Below are positions 16,446 to 24,803 of a DNA stretch of 64,000 nucleotides, piece after piece. How positions within the stretch are numbered: position 1 is the first letter of the stretch; every line of letters starts with the position of its first letter. The position numbers and the translations under genes were made by a program. This DNA is from Bradyrhizobium sp. SZCCT0153 (GTDB taxonomy: Bacteria; Pseudomonadota; Alphaproteobacteria; Rhizobiales; Xanthobacteraceae), in contig NZ_JAFCKS010000003.1 of assembly GCF_018129995.1 (NCBI RefSeq), positions 969,412-1,033,411 on the forward strand, in the 5' to 3' direction. Under the pieces are notes generated by a model, which was not told the origin of the DNA, made no database searches, and saw nothing but the letters and a program-made list of their open reading frames with translations.

Positions 16446-17858
16446 TCAACTTCGTGCAGATGCGCGGCGCATCCACGCCAGAAATGCGGCGCAGATCATG
16501 ATTAATGCCGCAAACAACGCGAGCGAGACGAGAAAGCCTGCGCGCGGCGATTGCAAGGCTTCGATCGTGAAGAAGACGGCGCCGATTGCGGCCACTCCGG
16601 CCGCATTTCCGATCTGCGCCGTCGTGCCGTACATGCCGGAGGCTGAGCCTGCGGCGACGGGTTTGACTGTCGAAAGCACCGCGCCGGAGAGCGGCGCCAT
16701 GACGAGCCCCTGGCCGTAGCCGAAAATGATCATGGTGAGCGCGAGCAGGAGCGCAGACGGCGCATCGACAGAGAACGCGACAAGCGCCAGCCCAGCGAGA
16801 CCCGCGAGCTGAAGCGCGCAGCCTTCGATCAGGACCTTGGTACCGCGATGGCGCGCTCGCGCGCCGCTGTGACGCGAGGCCACGACGAAAGCGAGCGCGA
16901 GCGGAATGAACGCCATGCCGGCTGCGAGCGGCGGGATCTTCAGCCCCCGCTGCATGAACAGAGTCATGACGAGATAGAACGAGAGGTTGGCGGCGAAGAA
17001 GAAGAAGGCCGCGCCAAGCCCGCGCAGAAAGGCCGCATCCGCCAGCAGCGTGAGATCGATCAGCGGCATGCCGCCGCCGCGCGCCACCGCGCGCTCGAGC
17101 CTTGGGAATGCTGCGAGGATGGCGCCGCCGCTTCCCATCACCGCCCACAGCCACGGCGCCCAGCCGACATCGTGGCCGAACAGCAACGGCCCGATCAGGC
17201 ACAACAGGCCTGCGAACAGCACGACGCTGCCCTTGATATCGAGCTTTGTGCCGGCGCGACGCGGCACCGACGGCATGATGCGCCAGGCAGCGGACGCGAT
17301 GACGAGGCCGCAGGGCACGTTGACGAAAAACACCGAGCGCCAGCCGGTACCGGCGAGATCGATCGTGATCAGGAGGCCGCCGAGCAGGAAGCCGGCGGCG
17401 CCTGCGAGCCCGAGCACGATGCCATAGATGGCGAAGGCGCGGCCGCGCTGCTCATCCGTGAACAACAGATGCAGCGTCGCCAGCACCTGCGGCACCATCA
17501 GCGCCGCCGTCGCGCCCTGCGCCAGCCGCGCGACGATCAGCTCCGCGCCTGACCGCGCGAGACCGCACCAGAGCGAGGTCAGGGTGAATCCGAGCACGCC
17601 GGCCAGAAAGACGTTCCTGGTGCCGTGGATGTCGCCGAGGCGGCCGCCGGTGACCACCAGCGTGGCATAGGCGATCAGATAGATCGCGATGACGGATTCG
17701 ATCTGCGCCGGCGTCGCTTGCAGCTCGACCGCGATGGTGGGGATGGCGACGTTGACCACGAAGGCGTCGACACCGAACATGAACTGGGCGGCGACGACGA
17801 TTGCCAGCACCCACCAGCGGCGCGACGAATCGATCTGCTTTGTGACGATTTGATGCAT
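16446..17858 (-). CDS. MFS transporter, DHA2 (14-segment) drug-efflux family
   Basis: The 470-aa protein is a proton-driven exporter of the EmrB/QacA type. It has the family signatures AFVVNVAIPTIAVEL in helix 1, the motif A loop GGRLGDIHGTRN, and motif C in the helix with GIVLGLAGAAGFLLGG, plus about 14 hydrophobic segments. Substrate cannot be told from sequence. ATG 17858 (MHQIVTKQIDSSRRWW) is where homology starts; the long open frame upstream overlaps sthA in mirror. A perfect 13-bp palindrome lies 66 bases upstream and may bind an unlinked repressor, because no regulator gene is adjacent. Confidence 0.9.
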   Translation of the reverse strand: MHQIVTKQIDSSRRWWVLAIVVAAQFMFGVDAFVVNVAIPTIAVELQATPAQIESVIAIYLIAYATLVVTGGRLGDIHGTRNVFLAGVLGFTLTSLWCGLARSGAELIVARLAQGATAALMVPQVLATLHLLFTDEQRGRAFAIYGIVLGLAGAAGFLLGGLLITIDLAGTGWRSVFFVNVPCGLVIASAAWRIMPSVPRRAGTKLDIKGSVVLFAGLLCLIGPLLFGHDVGWAPWLWAVMGSGGAILAAFPRLERAVARGGGMPLIDLTLLADAAFLRGLGAAFFFFAANLSFYLVMTLFMQRGLKIPPLAAGMAFIPLALAFVVASRHSGARARHRGTKVLIEGCALQLAGLAGLALVAFSVDAPSALLLALTMIIFGYGQGLVMAPLSGAVLSTVKPVAAGSASGMYGTTAQIGNAAGVAAIGAVFFTIEALQSPRAGFLVSLALFAALIMICAAFLAWMRRASARS

Positions 17859-17923
17859 CGGCGCGCAAACCTCTCGGGATTTATTTGCGCGCGATGCTCC
17901 CAGATCGACGTCGTCCGCGCGAT

Positions 17924-17936
17924 TACCTCCGAGGTA
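17924..17936. promoter_or_regulatory. Candidate operator palindrome upstream of the MFS gene
   Basis: TACCTCCGAGGTA is a perfect 6-bp inverted repeat around a central C. It lies between the divergent MFS gene and sthA, 66 bases from the MFS ATG and 93 from the sthA ATG. Symmetry and position fit a dimeric repressor site; the protein is unknown. Confidence 0.4.
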
Positions 17937-18028
17937 GGCCTTGCTGTCCTCTTGCCGCGCCCTTGCTCCCTTGGCCCGATTGCTGCATGTCGGTTTCCGC
18001 TGGTCTCGCGGGGTTCGGAAGTCTTCCG

Positions 18029-19420
18029 ATGTACGACTACGACATGGTGGTGATCGGCTCGGGCCCGTCAGGGCGCCGGGCCGCGGTGCAATGTGCCAAG
18101 CTCGGCAAGGCCGTGCTGGTGGTGGAGAAGGGCCGGCGCGTCGGCGGTGTCTCCGTTCACACCGGCACCATCCCCTCGAAGACACTGCGCGAAACCGTGC
18201 TGAACCTGTCCGGCTGGCGCGAGCGCGGCTTCTACGGCCGCTCCTACCGCGTGAAGCAGGACATCGCGGCGAGCGATCTGATGACCCGGCTCCAGAAGAC
18301 GCTCGACCACGAGGTCGAGGTCCTCGAGCATCAGTTCAGCCGCAATCTCGTCCGCACCGCCAATGGCGAGGCGCGGCTGGTCTCGCCGCACGAGGTAGAG
18401 ATCACCAGCGCCATCGGCGAGACCAAGACGGTGTCGGCCGCCTTCATCCTGCTCGCCTGCGGCACGCGTCCGTTCCGGCCGGACTATGTACCTTTCGACG
18501 GCACGACGGTGCTCGACAGCGACGAGATCATCGAGCTGCCGAAGCTGCCGCGCAGCCTCGCCGTGATAGGCGCCGGCGTGATCGGTGTCGAATACGCCAC
18601 CATCTTCAGCGCGCTCGACGTGCCCGTGACCCTGATCGAGCCGCGGCCGACCTTCCTCGATTTCATCGACAAGGAATTGATCGACGAGTTCATGCACGAA
18701 TTGCGCGACCGCAACGTCGCGCTGCGGCTCGGCTCGAAGGTCAACTCGATCGAGAAGAACGCGCAGGGGAGCATCGTCACGCATTTGTCCGACGGGCGGC
18801 ATGTCACCACCGACATGCTGCTGTTCGCGGCGGGGCGCGTCGGTGCCACCGACCAGCTCAATCTGGAAGCCGCCGGCATCGTGGTCGACCATCGCGGCCG
18901 CATCTCGGTCGATCCCGTGACGTTGCAGACCAGCGTGCCGCATATCTACGCCGCCGGCGACGTGATCGGCTTTCCGAGCCTGGCCTCGACCTCGATGGAG
19001 CAGGGCCGCGTCGCCGCCTGCCACGCACTCGGCATGGAGCCGATGGCACCGCCGGAGTTCTTCCCTTACGGCATCTATTCGGTGCCGGAGATCTCGACCG
19101 CAGGCCTCACCGAGGAAGAGGTGCGCACCCGCGGCATTCCTTACGAGGTGGGCATCGCGCGCTTCCGCGAGACCTCGCGCGGCCACATCATGGGGCTGAA
19201 CAGCGGCATGATGAAGATGATCTTCTCGACCAAGACGCGCCGCCTGCTCGGCGTGCACATTCTCGGCGAAGGCGCCACCGAGCTGATCCATATCGGCCAG
19301 GCCGTGCTCAACCTCAAAGGCACGATCGACTATTTCATCCAGAACACGTTCAACTATCCGACGCTGGCGGAGGCGTACAAGATCGCCGGGCTGGACGCCT
19401 GGAACAGGATGACAAGGTGA
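18029..19420 (+). CDS. sthA: Soluble pyridine nucleotide transhydrogenase
   Basis: SthA transfers hydride between NADPH and NAD+ in the cytoplasm, mainly to drain excess NADPH. The 463-aa flavoprotein has the FAD-binding GSGPSGRRAAVQ at the N-terminus, a second Rossmann motif GAGVIGVEYA for the nicotinamide nucleotide, and the FAD motif IYAAGDVIGFP. The C-terminal dimerisation domain includes NTFNYPTLAEAYK. The segment GVSVHTGTIPSKTLRE stands where lipoamide and mercuric reductases carry the redox Cys pair. The cysteines are missing, as expected for a transhydrogenase and not a dihydrolipoamide dehydrogenase. ATG 18029 begins at MYDYDMVVIGSGPSG. Confidence 0.95.
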   Translation: MYDYDMVVIGSGPSGRRAAVQCAKLGKAVLVVEKGRRVGGVSVHTGTIPSKTLRETVLNLSGWRERGFYGRSYRVKQDIAASDLMTRLQKTLDHEVEVLEHQFSRNLVRTANGEARLVSPHEVEITSAIGETKTVSAAFILLACGTRPFRPDYVPFDGTTVLDSDEIIELPKLPRSLAVIGAGVIGVEYATIFSALDVPVTLIEPRPTFLDFIDKELIDEFMHELRDRNVALRLGSKVNSIEKNAQGSIVTHLSDGRHVTTDMLLFAAGRVGATDQLNLEAAGIVVDHRGRISVDPVTLQTSVPHIYAAGDVIGFPSLASTSMEQGRVAACHALGMEPMAPPEFFPYGIYSVPEISTAGLTEEEVRTRGIPYEVGIARFRETSRGHIMGLNSGMMKMIFSTKTRRLLGVHILGEGATELIHIGQAVLNLKGTIDYFIQNTFNYPTLAEAYKIAGLDAWNRMTR

Positions 19421-19430
19421 TCTTCCTTCA

Positions 19431-19569
19431 CCTCTCCCCGCCCTGGGGGGAGAGGTCGAAATTCAAACGCAGTTTGAATTCCGGGTGAGGGGGTACAGGT
19501 CTCACGACGATCTCATCTGCGGAGAGAGCCCCTCACCCCAACCCTCTCCCCGTAAGAACGGGGAGAGGG
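19431..19569. repeat. Cluster of CTCTCCCC-type extragenic palindromes
   Basis: Three hairpins follow sthA. CCTCTCCCC pairs with GGGGAGAGG at 19431-19455. AATTCAAAC-GCA-GTTTGAATT is perfect at 19460-19480. CCCTCTCCCC-GTAAGAAC-GGGGAGAGGG is perfect at 19542-19569. GGGTGAGGGG and CCCCTCACCCC words lie between them. The same words build the repeats at 50019-50178 and those bracketing the DUF559 gene at 56181-56672. Confidence 0.85.
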
Positions 19570-19700
19570 AGACGAGGCACCTCGCCTCGTCATTGCATGC
19601 CTGCATTCCGCCATGCGGGACATCGTGCGATTGCCTTCGCTGTCTTCAGCAATTAGCCTCACCGTCTCAACAAACAAAAAATCCAGCCGGAGAGAACGCC

Positions 19701-20936
19701 ATGGCGCGCCTGAAGTTCGGAGCCTTTCTTGCCCCGCATCACCCGATCGGGGAGCATCCGATGCTGCAGTTCCGGCGCGATCTCGACCTGGTCGAGCAGC
19801 TGGATAGCCTCGGCTATGACGAGTTCTGGTGCGGCGAGCATCATTCCTCGGGCTGGGAGATGATCGCCTCGCCCGAGATGTTTCTGGCCGCGGCCGGCGA
19901 GCGCACCAAGCGGATCAAGCTCGGCACCGGCGTGGTGTCGCTGCCCTACCACCATCCCTACAACGTCGCGCAGCGCATGGTGCAGCTCGACCACATGACC
20001 GGCGGCCGCGCCATCTTCGGCTCCGGTCCCGGCGCGCTCGCCTCCGACGCGCATACGCTCGGCATCGATCCGATGACGCAGCGCGATCGCCAGGACGAGG
20101 CGATCGGCGTGATCCGTCGGCTCTTCAACGGCGAGCGCGTCACCGCCAAGAGCGACTGGTTCACCATGAACGACGCCGCTCTGCAAATCCTGCCGCTACA
20201 GGAAGAGATGCCGTTCGTCGTGGCCTCGCAGATATCGCCCTCGGGCATGACACTCGCCGGCAAATACGGCATCGGCATCATCTCGCTGGGCTCGATGACG
20301 ACGCAGGGGCTGATGTCGCTGCAGCAGCAATGGCAGTTTGCCGAGGACGCGGCGAAAAAGCACGGCACCCGTGTCAACCGCGCCGACTGGCGCGTGCTCC
20401 TGACCTTTCACATCGCCGAGACCCGCGAGCAGGCGCGCAAGGAGGCCGGGGCCGGGCTGATGCGCTGGCACAACGAATATAATGTCGGCACGCTGCAGCG
20501 ACCGGGCCTCACCGCCTTCGCCTCGCCCGACGAGGCCGTGGACAAGACCGCTTTCGTCGAGGGCGCAGCCTCCACCATCGGAACGCCCGACGATCTCGTC
20601 AAAACCATCAAGAACGTGATGCAGGTCTCGGGCGGCGTCGGCGCAATCATCGGCTTCGTGCACGACTGGGCCAATCCGGAAGCCACCCGCCGGAGCTGGG
20701 ACATGGTGGCGCGCTATGTGGTTCCGGAGATCAACGGCTATATCGACGGCCTGCGCCGGTCGCAAAAATTCGTGATCGAGAACCGCGCGATCTTCGAGCG
20801 CGCGGGCCAGGCGGTGATGGCCAAGATCATGGAGAACGAGAAGGCCGCCGAGGCACTGAAGGTGACCGGCCCCGGCCGCGTCGCCATTCCCGCCGTCAAC
20901 GCCCCGGATCTGCAGAAGGAAGCCGCCAAGCGGTAA
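19701..20936 (+). CDS. LLM class flavin-dependent monooxygenase (limonene monooxygenase-like)
   Basis: The 411-aa protein is of the luciferase-like (TIM-barrel, F420/FMN) family. Characteristic segments are FGAFLAPHHPIGEHP, YDEFWCGEHHSSGWE, LGTGVVSLPYHHPYNVAQRMVQLDHMTGGR and FGSGPGALASDA. The closest pattern from memory is the limonene 1,2-monooxygenase/alkanal monooxygenase alpha-like group, which uses FMNH2 from a separate reductase. No reductase gene is adjacent. ATG 19701 has GGAGAG upstream. A P450 gene follows 140 bases on, but there is no evidence that they share a pathway. Confidence 0.88.
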   Translation: MARLKFGAFLAPHHPIGEHPMLQFRRDLDLVEQLDSLGYDEFWCGEHHSSGWEMIASPEMFLAAAGERTKRIKLGTGVVSLPYHHPYNVAQRMVQLDHMTGGRAIFGSGPGALASDAHTLGIDPMTQRDRQDEAIGVIRRLFNGERVTAKSDWFTMNDAALQILPLQEEMPFVVASQISPSGMTLAGKYGIGIISLGSMTTQGLMSLQQQWQFAEDAAKKHGTRVNRADWRVLLTFHIAETREQARKEAGAGLMRWHNEYNVGTLQRPGLTAFASPDEAVDKTAFVEGAASTIGTPDDLVKTIKNVMQVSGGVGAIIGFVHDWANPEATRRSWDMVARYVVPEINGYIDGLRRSQKFVIENRAIFERAGQAVMAKIMENEKAAEALKVTGPGRVAIPAVNAPDLQKEAAKR

Positions 20937-21074
20937 GCCTCGTCGAACTGACACGCAACGATCACGAGCAGGAGATGCCGGCCTGTGATAGGTTGATGCG
21001 GTCAACGCGGCGCGGGCCGCCATAATGCCGCGGTCGCGCGATGTCCGTTCGGTCAGCCAACCGGAGCAATCGTC

Positions 21075-22451
21075 ATGTCGATGCAGAATGTCGCTTCGCC
21101 CGCGCTCGGCTTCACCGCGCCCAAGCGCAACGAGCTGACGCACATCCCCGGCGACGAAGGCTGGCCGATCATCGGCAAGACTTTCCAGGTGCTGGCCGAT
21201 CCCAAGGGCCATATCGAGGCGAACGCCGCCAGATATGGCCTGGTCTACCGCACGCATTTTTTCGGCGAGACCAATGTCGTGCTGCTCGGGCCGGAAGCCA
21301 ACGAGCTCGTGATGTTCGACCAGCAAAAGCTGTTCTCGTCGACGCATGGCTGGAACAAGGTGCTGGGCCTGTTGTTTCCGCGCGGATTGATGCTGCTCGA
21401 TTTCGACGAGCACCGGCTGCATCGCAAGGCGCTCTCGGTCGCGTTCAAGTCCGGACCGATGAAGTCCTATCTCGGCGATCTCGACCGCGGCATTGCGGCG
21501 CGGGTCGCGCAGTGGAAGGGCCAGCCGGGCGAGATGCAGCTTTATCCGGCCATGAAGCAGCTCACGCTCGATCTCGCCGCGGCCTCGTTCCTCGGCGCCG
21601 ACATCGGGCCGGAGGTCGACGAGATCAACCGCGCCTTCGTCGACATGGTCGCCGCCGCAGTCGCCCCGATCCGCCGCCCTCTGCCCGGCACCCAGATGGC
21701 GGCCGGCGTGAGGGGACGCAAGCGCATCGTCGCCTATTTCCGCGAGCAGATTCCGCTGCGACGCGGCAATCAGGGCGGCGATGATCTGTTCTCGCAGCTC
21801 TGCCGCGCCACCCATGAAGACGGCGCGCTGCTCTCGGAGCAGGACATCATCGACCACATGAGCTTCTTGATGATGGCCGCGCACGACACGCTGACCTCGT
21901 CGCTGACGTCTTTCATCGGCGAGCTCGCCGCAAATCCCGACTGGCAGGACCGACTGCGCGCGGAAGTCCTGGCGCTGGGGCTCGCGCCCGATGCGCCGAG
22001 CAGCTTCGACGACCTCGAAAAAATGCCGCTGTCGGAGATGGCGTTCAAGGAAGCGCTGCGGATCAAGCCGCCGGTGCCCTCGATGCCGCGCCGCGCCATG
22101 CGCGATTTCACCTTCAAGGGCTTCACCATTCCCGCCGGCACCGCAATCGGCGTCAATCCGCTCTACACGCACCACATGAAGGACATCTGGCCGGAGCCGG
22201 ATCGCTTCGATCCACTGCGCTTCGGCGAAGAAGCCCAGCGCAACCGCCACCGCTTCGCCTTCGTGCCGTTCGGCGGCGGCGCGCATATGTGCCTCGGCCT
22301 GCACTTCGCCTACATGCAGGCCAAGTGCTTCGCGCGGCACTTCTTGCAGAACATCGAGGTGTCACTGGAGCCCGGTTACAAGCCGGACTGGCAGATGTGG
22401 CCGATCCCGAAGCCCCGGGATGGCTTGCGGGTGCGGATGAAGGCGGTTTAG
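21075..22451 (+). CDS. Cytochrome P450
   Basis: The 458-aa P450 has all hallmark motifs: the I-helix AAHDTLTSSL (oxygen-activating Asp-Thr), the K-helix ExxR as EALR (Glu326, Arg329) and the haem loop PFGGGAHMCLG, with Cys406 as the axial ligand. There is no membrane anchor, so the enzyme is soluble. The N-terminal layout (LTHIPGDEGWPIIGKTFQVL) resembles the CYP120/CYP51-like bacterial class rather than the short CYP101 type. Substrate is unknown. An SD-like CCGGAG lies before ATG 21075. No ferredoxin or ferredoxin reductase gene is adjacent. Confidence 0.93.
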   Translation: MSMQNVASPALGFTAPKRNELTHIPGDEGWPIIGKTFQVLADPKGHIEANAARYGLVYRTHFFGETNVVLLGPEANELVMFDQQKLFSSTHGWNKVLGLLFPRGLMLLDFDEHRLHRKALSVAFKSGPMKSYLGDLDRGIAARVAQWKGQPGEMQLYPAMKQLTLDLAAASFLGADIGPEVDEINRAFVDMVAAAVAPIRRPLPGTQMAAGVRGRKRIVAYFREQIPLRRGNQGGDDLFSQLCRATHEDGALLSEQDIIDHMSFLMMAAHDTLTSSLTSFIGELAANPDWQDRLRAEVLALGLAPDAPSSFDDLEKMPLSEMAFKEALRIKPPVPSMPRRAMRDFTFKGFTIPAGTAIGVNPLYTHHMKDIWPEPDRFDPLRFGEEAQRNRHRFAFVPFGGGAHMCLGLHFAYMQAKCFARHFLQNIEVSLEPGYKPDWQMWPIPKPRDGLRVRMKAV

Positions 22452-22462
22452 CCACAGCCGCC

Positions 22463-22543
22463 ATTGCGAGCGAAGCGAAGCAATCCAGAATCTTTCCGCT
22501 GAGGGATTCTGGATTGCTTCGTCGCAAGGGCTCCTCGCAATGA
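22463..22543. repeat. CATTGCGAGC-family extragenic palindrome
   Basis: CATTGCGAGCGAAGCGAAGC begins the left arm, which continues with AATCCAGAATC. The right arm begins GATTCTGGATTGCTTCG and ends TCGCAATG, so the whole 81-bp unit can fold into one long imperfect stem. It lies between the convergent P450 and SDR genes. Relatives are at 11729 and 40198. Confidence 0.85.
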
Positions 22544-22601
22544 CGGCGCGCGAAGAGCGCGCCTTTGCCCATCCTGCGGCGCTGCGTCCGGGGTACGAGA
22601 C

Positions 22602-23444
22602 CTACCCCGCCCCCTGATCGAACGCCTTGCGCAAGGCCACGTAGCCCTGCTGCTGCTGGCTCCAGTTGCGGCCGCCGGTCATTGCGCCGTCGATGACGAG
22701 GTCGTGGCCGTTGATGAAGCTGGACTCGTCGCTGGCCAGGAACACCGCGGCATGGGCGATATCGTCCGGCAGGCCCGCACGCGGGATCGGCTGCGCGGTC
22801 TTGTAGACATCGCGCATCACCGCCGGCGTCTTCTCGGCAGCCTCCGTCGACAGGCCGAGCGCCTTGCCAAAGATGCCGGTCGCGATCGCACCGGGCGAGA
22901 TCGAGTTGACGCGGACATTGGACTCGCCGAGCTCCATTGCCACGCATTTGGTGAGATGGATCACCGCCGCCTTGGCCGCACCATAGACCATCGAGGACGA
23001 GAAGCCGGCGAGGCGGCCGGCGATGCTGCCATTGTTGATGATGCTGCCGGACCCCTGCTTCTTCATGATGGGCGCAGCGTGCTTCATGCCAAGCATGACG
23101 CTGCGCACCAGCGTCGCCATCGCCGCGTCGAAGCGCTCGACCTCGAGGGCTTCGACGCCGCCGGTCTGCGCCGGACCGCCGGCATTGTTGAACAGGCAGT
23201 CGATCCGGCCGAACTTCTCCACCGCGAGCGCGATCAGCGCCTGCATCTGCGCTTCGACCGTCACATCGGTCTGGCGGAAGACGCAAGTCGCCCCGAGTTG
23301 CTTCGCCAGCGCCTCGCCCTCCGGTATACGCCGCCCCGCGATCACAATTTTGGCACCTTCGGCAACGAAGACTTCTGCGGTGCGCAATCCGATCCCGCTC
23401 GTCGCGCCCGTGATCACCGCGACCTTGCCATCCAGCCTGCCCAT
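22602..23444 (-). CDS. SDR family NAD(P)-dependent oxidoreductase
   Basis: The 280-aa classical short-chain dehydrogenase has the nucleotide-binding TGATSGIG, the NNAG motif (NNAGGPAQTGG), the active-site serine region NNGSIAGRLAGFSSS, and YxxxK as YGAAK. ATG 23444 (MGRLDGKVAVITG) has AGGAAC upstream; the ORF extension beyond it is non-homologous. The substrate cannot be inferred. The gene converges with the P450 gene and is divergent from the HWE kinase. Confidence 0.92.
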   Translation of the reverse strand: MGRLDGKVAVITGATSGIGLRTAEVFVAEGAKIVIAGRRIPEGEALAKQLGATCVFRQTDVTVEAQMQALIALAVEKFGRIDCLFNNAGGPAQTGGVEALEVERFDAAMATLVRSVMLGMKHAAPIMKKQGSGSIINNGSIAGRLAGFSSSMVYGAAKAAVIHLTKCVAMELGESNVRVNSISPGAIATGIFGKALGLSTEAAEKTPAVMRDVYKTAQPIPRAGLPDDIAHAAVFLASDESSFINGHDLVIDGAMTGGRNWSQQQQGYVALRKAFDQGAG

Positions 23445-23638
23445 GGAATGTTCCTGTTTTCGAACCATTTGACGCCAAATGGCGGACACCGATCGATGAC
23501 GGCGCCGCGACAGTCGGCGCCGCAGCAGCCACTATTCCTGCCGGCTTCCGACATGGCAAGCTTTGCTTGCGCCGGCCACATGCGTAACATTCATGGCGAC
23601 CGCTCGATTTTCGAACGCATATCGCAACCGGGCTGTGC

Positions 23639-24604
23639 ATGGGGAAGCTGATCGACGAATTCCGCAAAGGCTGGCAGGGCGTGGCCCCGCCATCGCTCGG
23701 TCTGAGCCTTGCGTTTGCGGTCGCCTGCCTGCTGGTTGCGACGCTGGCGCGCTGGGCCCTCGCCCATGTGCGGCCCGACGTCTACTTCACGCCATATTTC
23801 CCGGCCGTGTTCTTTGCGGCCGCGTTCGGCGGCTTTCGCATCGGCGTCATCACGGCGCTGGCCGGCGGCATGCTCGGCGTCGTCGTGAATTTCGGCGATG
23901 CCTTCGCCGATCGCGCGCGCTTTGCCCTGCTGGCGCTCTATTGGGCGGTCTGCGCGCTCACCATCTGGGGCGTCGAGCATTATCGCTCGCTCCTCGTCGA
24001 GCAACGCCGGATCTCCAGACGCCTTATCGAGGAAGAAGACTATCGCAAGCTACTGGTCGACGAGCTGCAGCACCGGCTGAAGAACAAGCTGTCGACGGTC
24101 CATGCCGTGCTGCATCAGGTGCTGCACGACCAGCCGCAAGTCTGGGCCCGGATCGATCCGCGGCTGCGGTCGCTGGCTGCCACCGACGATCTGATCTCGC
24201 GGATCGACAAGGCCGGCTGCGACATCCGCGATCTCCTAATCTCCGAGCTCGGACCGTACGGGCATGTCCGTTTCACCCTCAACGGCGACCGGCTGTTCCT
24301 GCCGCCGAAGCTTGCGGTCACGCTGTCACTGATGTTTCACGAGCTCGCCACCAACGCCGGCAAGTACGGCGCGTTCTCCGCGCCGCGCGGATTGTTGCAG
24401 GTGTCATGGACCGTCAGCGACGACCGCCTGACCGTCACCTGGGATGAAACCGAGGGCCCGAGCGTCGACAAGGTCTCCGAGCCGGGTTTCGGCACCAAGC
24501 TGCTGAAGTCGGCGCTGTCAGCCTTCGACGGCAAGGCCGAGGTGTCGTATCTCAGGACAGGGCTTCATTGCATCATGCAATGCCGTATCCCCCAGGGCGG
24601 CTAG
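23639..24604 (+). CDS. HWE/HisKA_2-type sensor histidine kinase
   Basis: The 321-aa kinase has an N-terminal membrane module of about four segments resembling DUF4118 (VYFTPYFPAVFFAAAFGGFRIG), then a short coiled region and an H-box, ELQHRLKNKLSTVHAV (phospho-accepting His145). This H-box and the ATP-binding N-box HELATNAGKYGAFS are typical of the HWE/HisKA_2 class, which is abundant in Rhizobiales. The class often feeds general-stress or light-response pathways. The G1-type WDETEGP is a variant of the usual WxExGGP. No response regulator is adjacent, so it is an orphan. It directly precedes the c-di-GMP genes. Confidence 0.88.
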   Translation: MGKLIDEFRKGWQGVAPPSLGLSLAFAVACLLVATLARWALAHVRPDVYFTPYFPAVFFAAAFGGFRIGVITALAGGMLGVVVNFGDAFADRARFALLALYWAVCALTIWGVEHYRSLLVEQRRISRRLIEEEDYRKLLVDELQHRLKNKLSTVHAVLHQVLHDQPQVWARIDPRLRSLAATDDLISRIDKAGCDIRDLLISELGPYGHVRFTLNGDRLFLPPKLAVTLSLMFHELATNAGKYGAFSAPRGLLQVSWTVSDDRLTVTWDETEGPSVDKVSEPGFGTKLLKSALSAFDGKAEVSYLRTGLHCIMQCRIPQGG

Positions 24605-24803
24605 ACACAGCGCGGGCGAAAACCGATCGCGCGGTCTGCTCGCGGTTTCGCACGCGCCGTTGACGCTCTGTTAATGACGATGGACTGCGCGCGTCGCATC
24701 GCCGCAAAACACCCCCGTATTTCTCCGGACCCCTTAACCAAACCTAAGAGGGAACCGCGCAAGATCGCGCTCATTGCAAAGGCGCGCTGAAACAACAAGA
24801 TTC

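Noticed and set aside
20196..22340. 714-codon minus-strand ORF opposite the LLM and P450 genes
   Set aside because: It runs across two separate genes and an intergenic region on the opposite strand, which real genes do not do.
24740..24755. CtrA-like site TTAACCAAACCTAAG upstream of a GGDEF-EAL gene
   Set aside because: The second half-site does not match TTAA at the N7 spacing, so it is not called as a feature.
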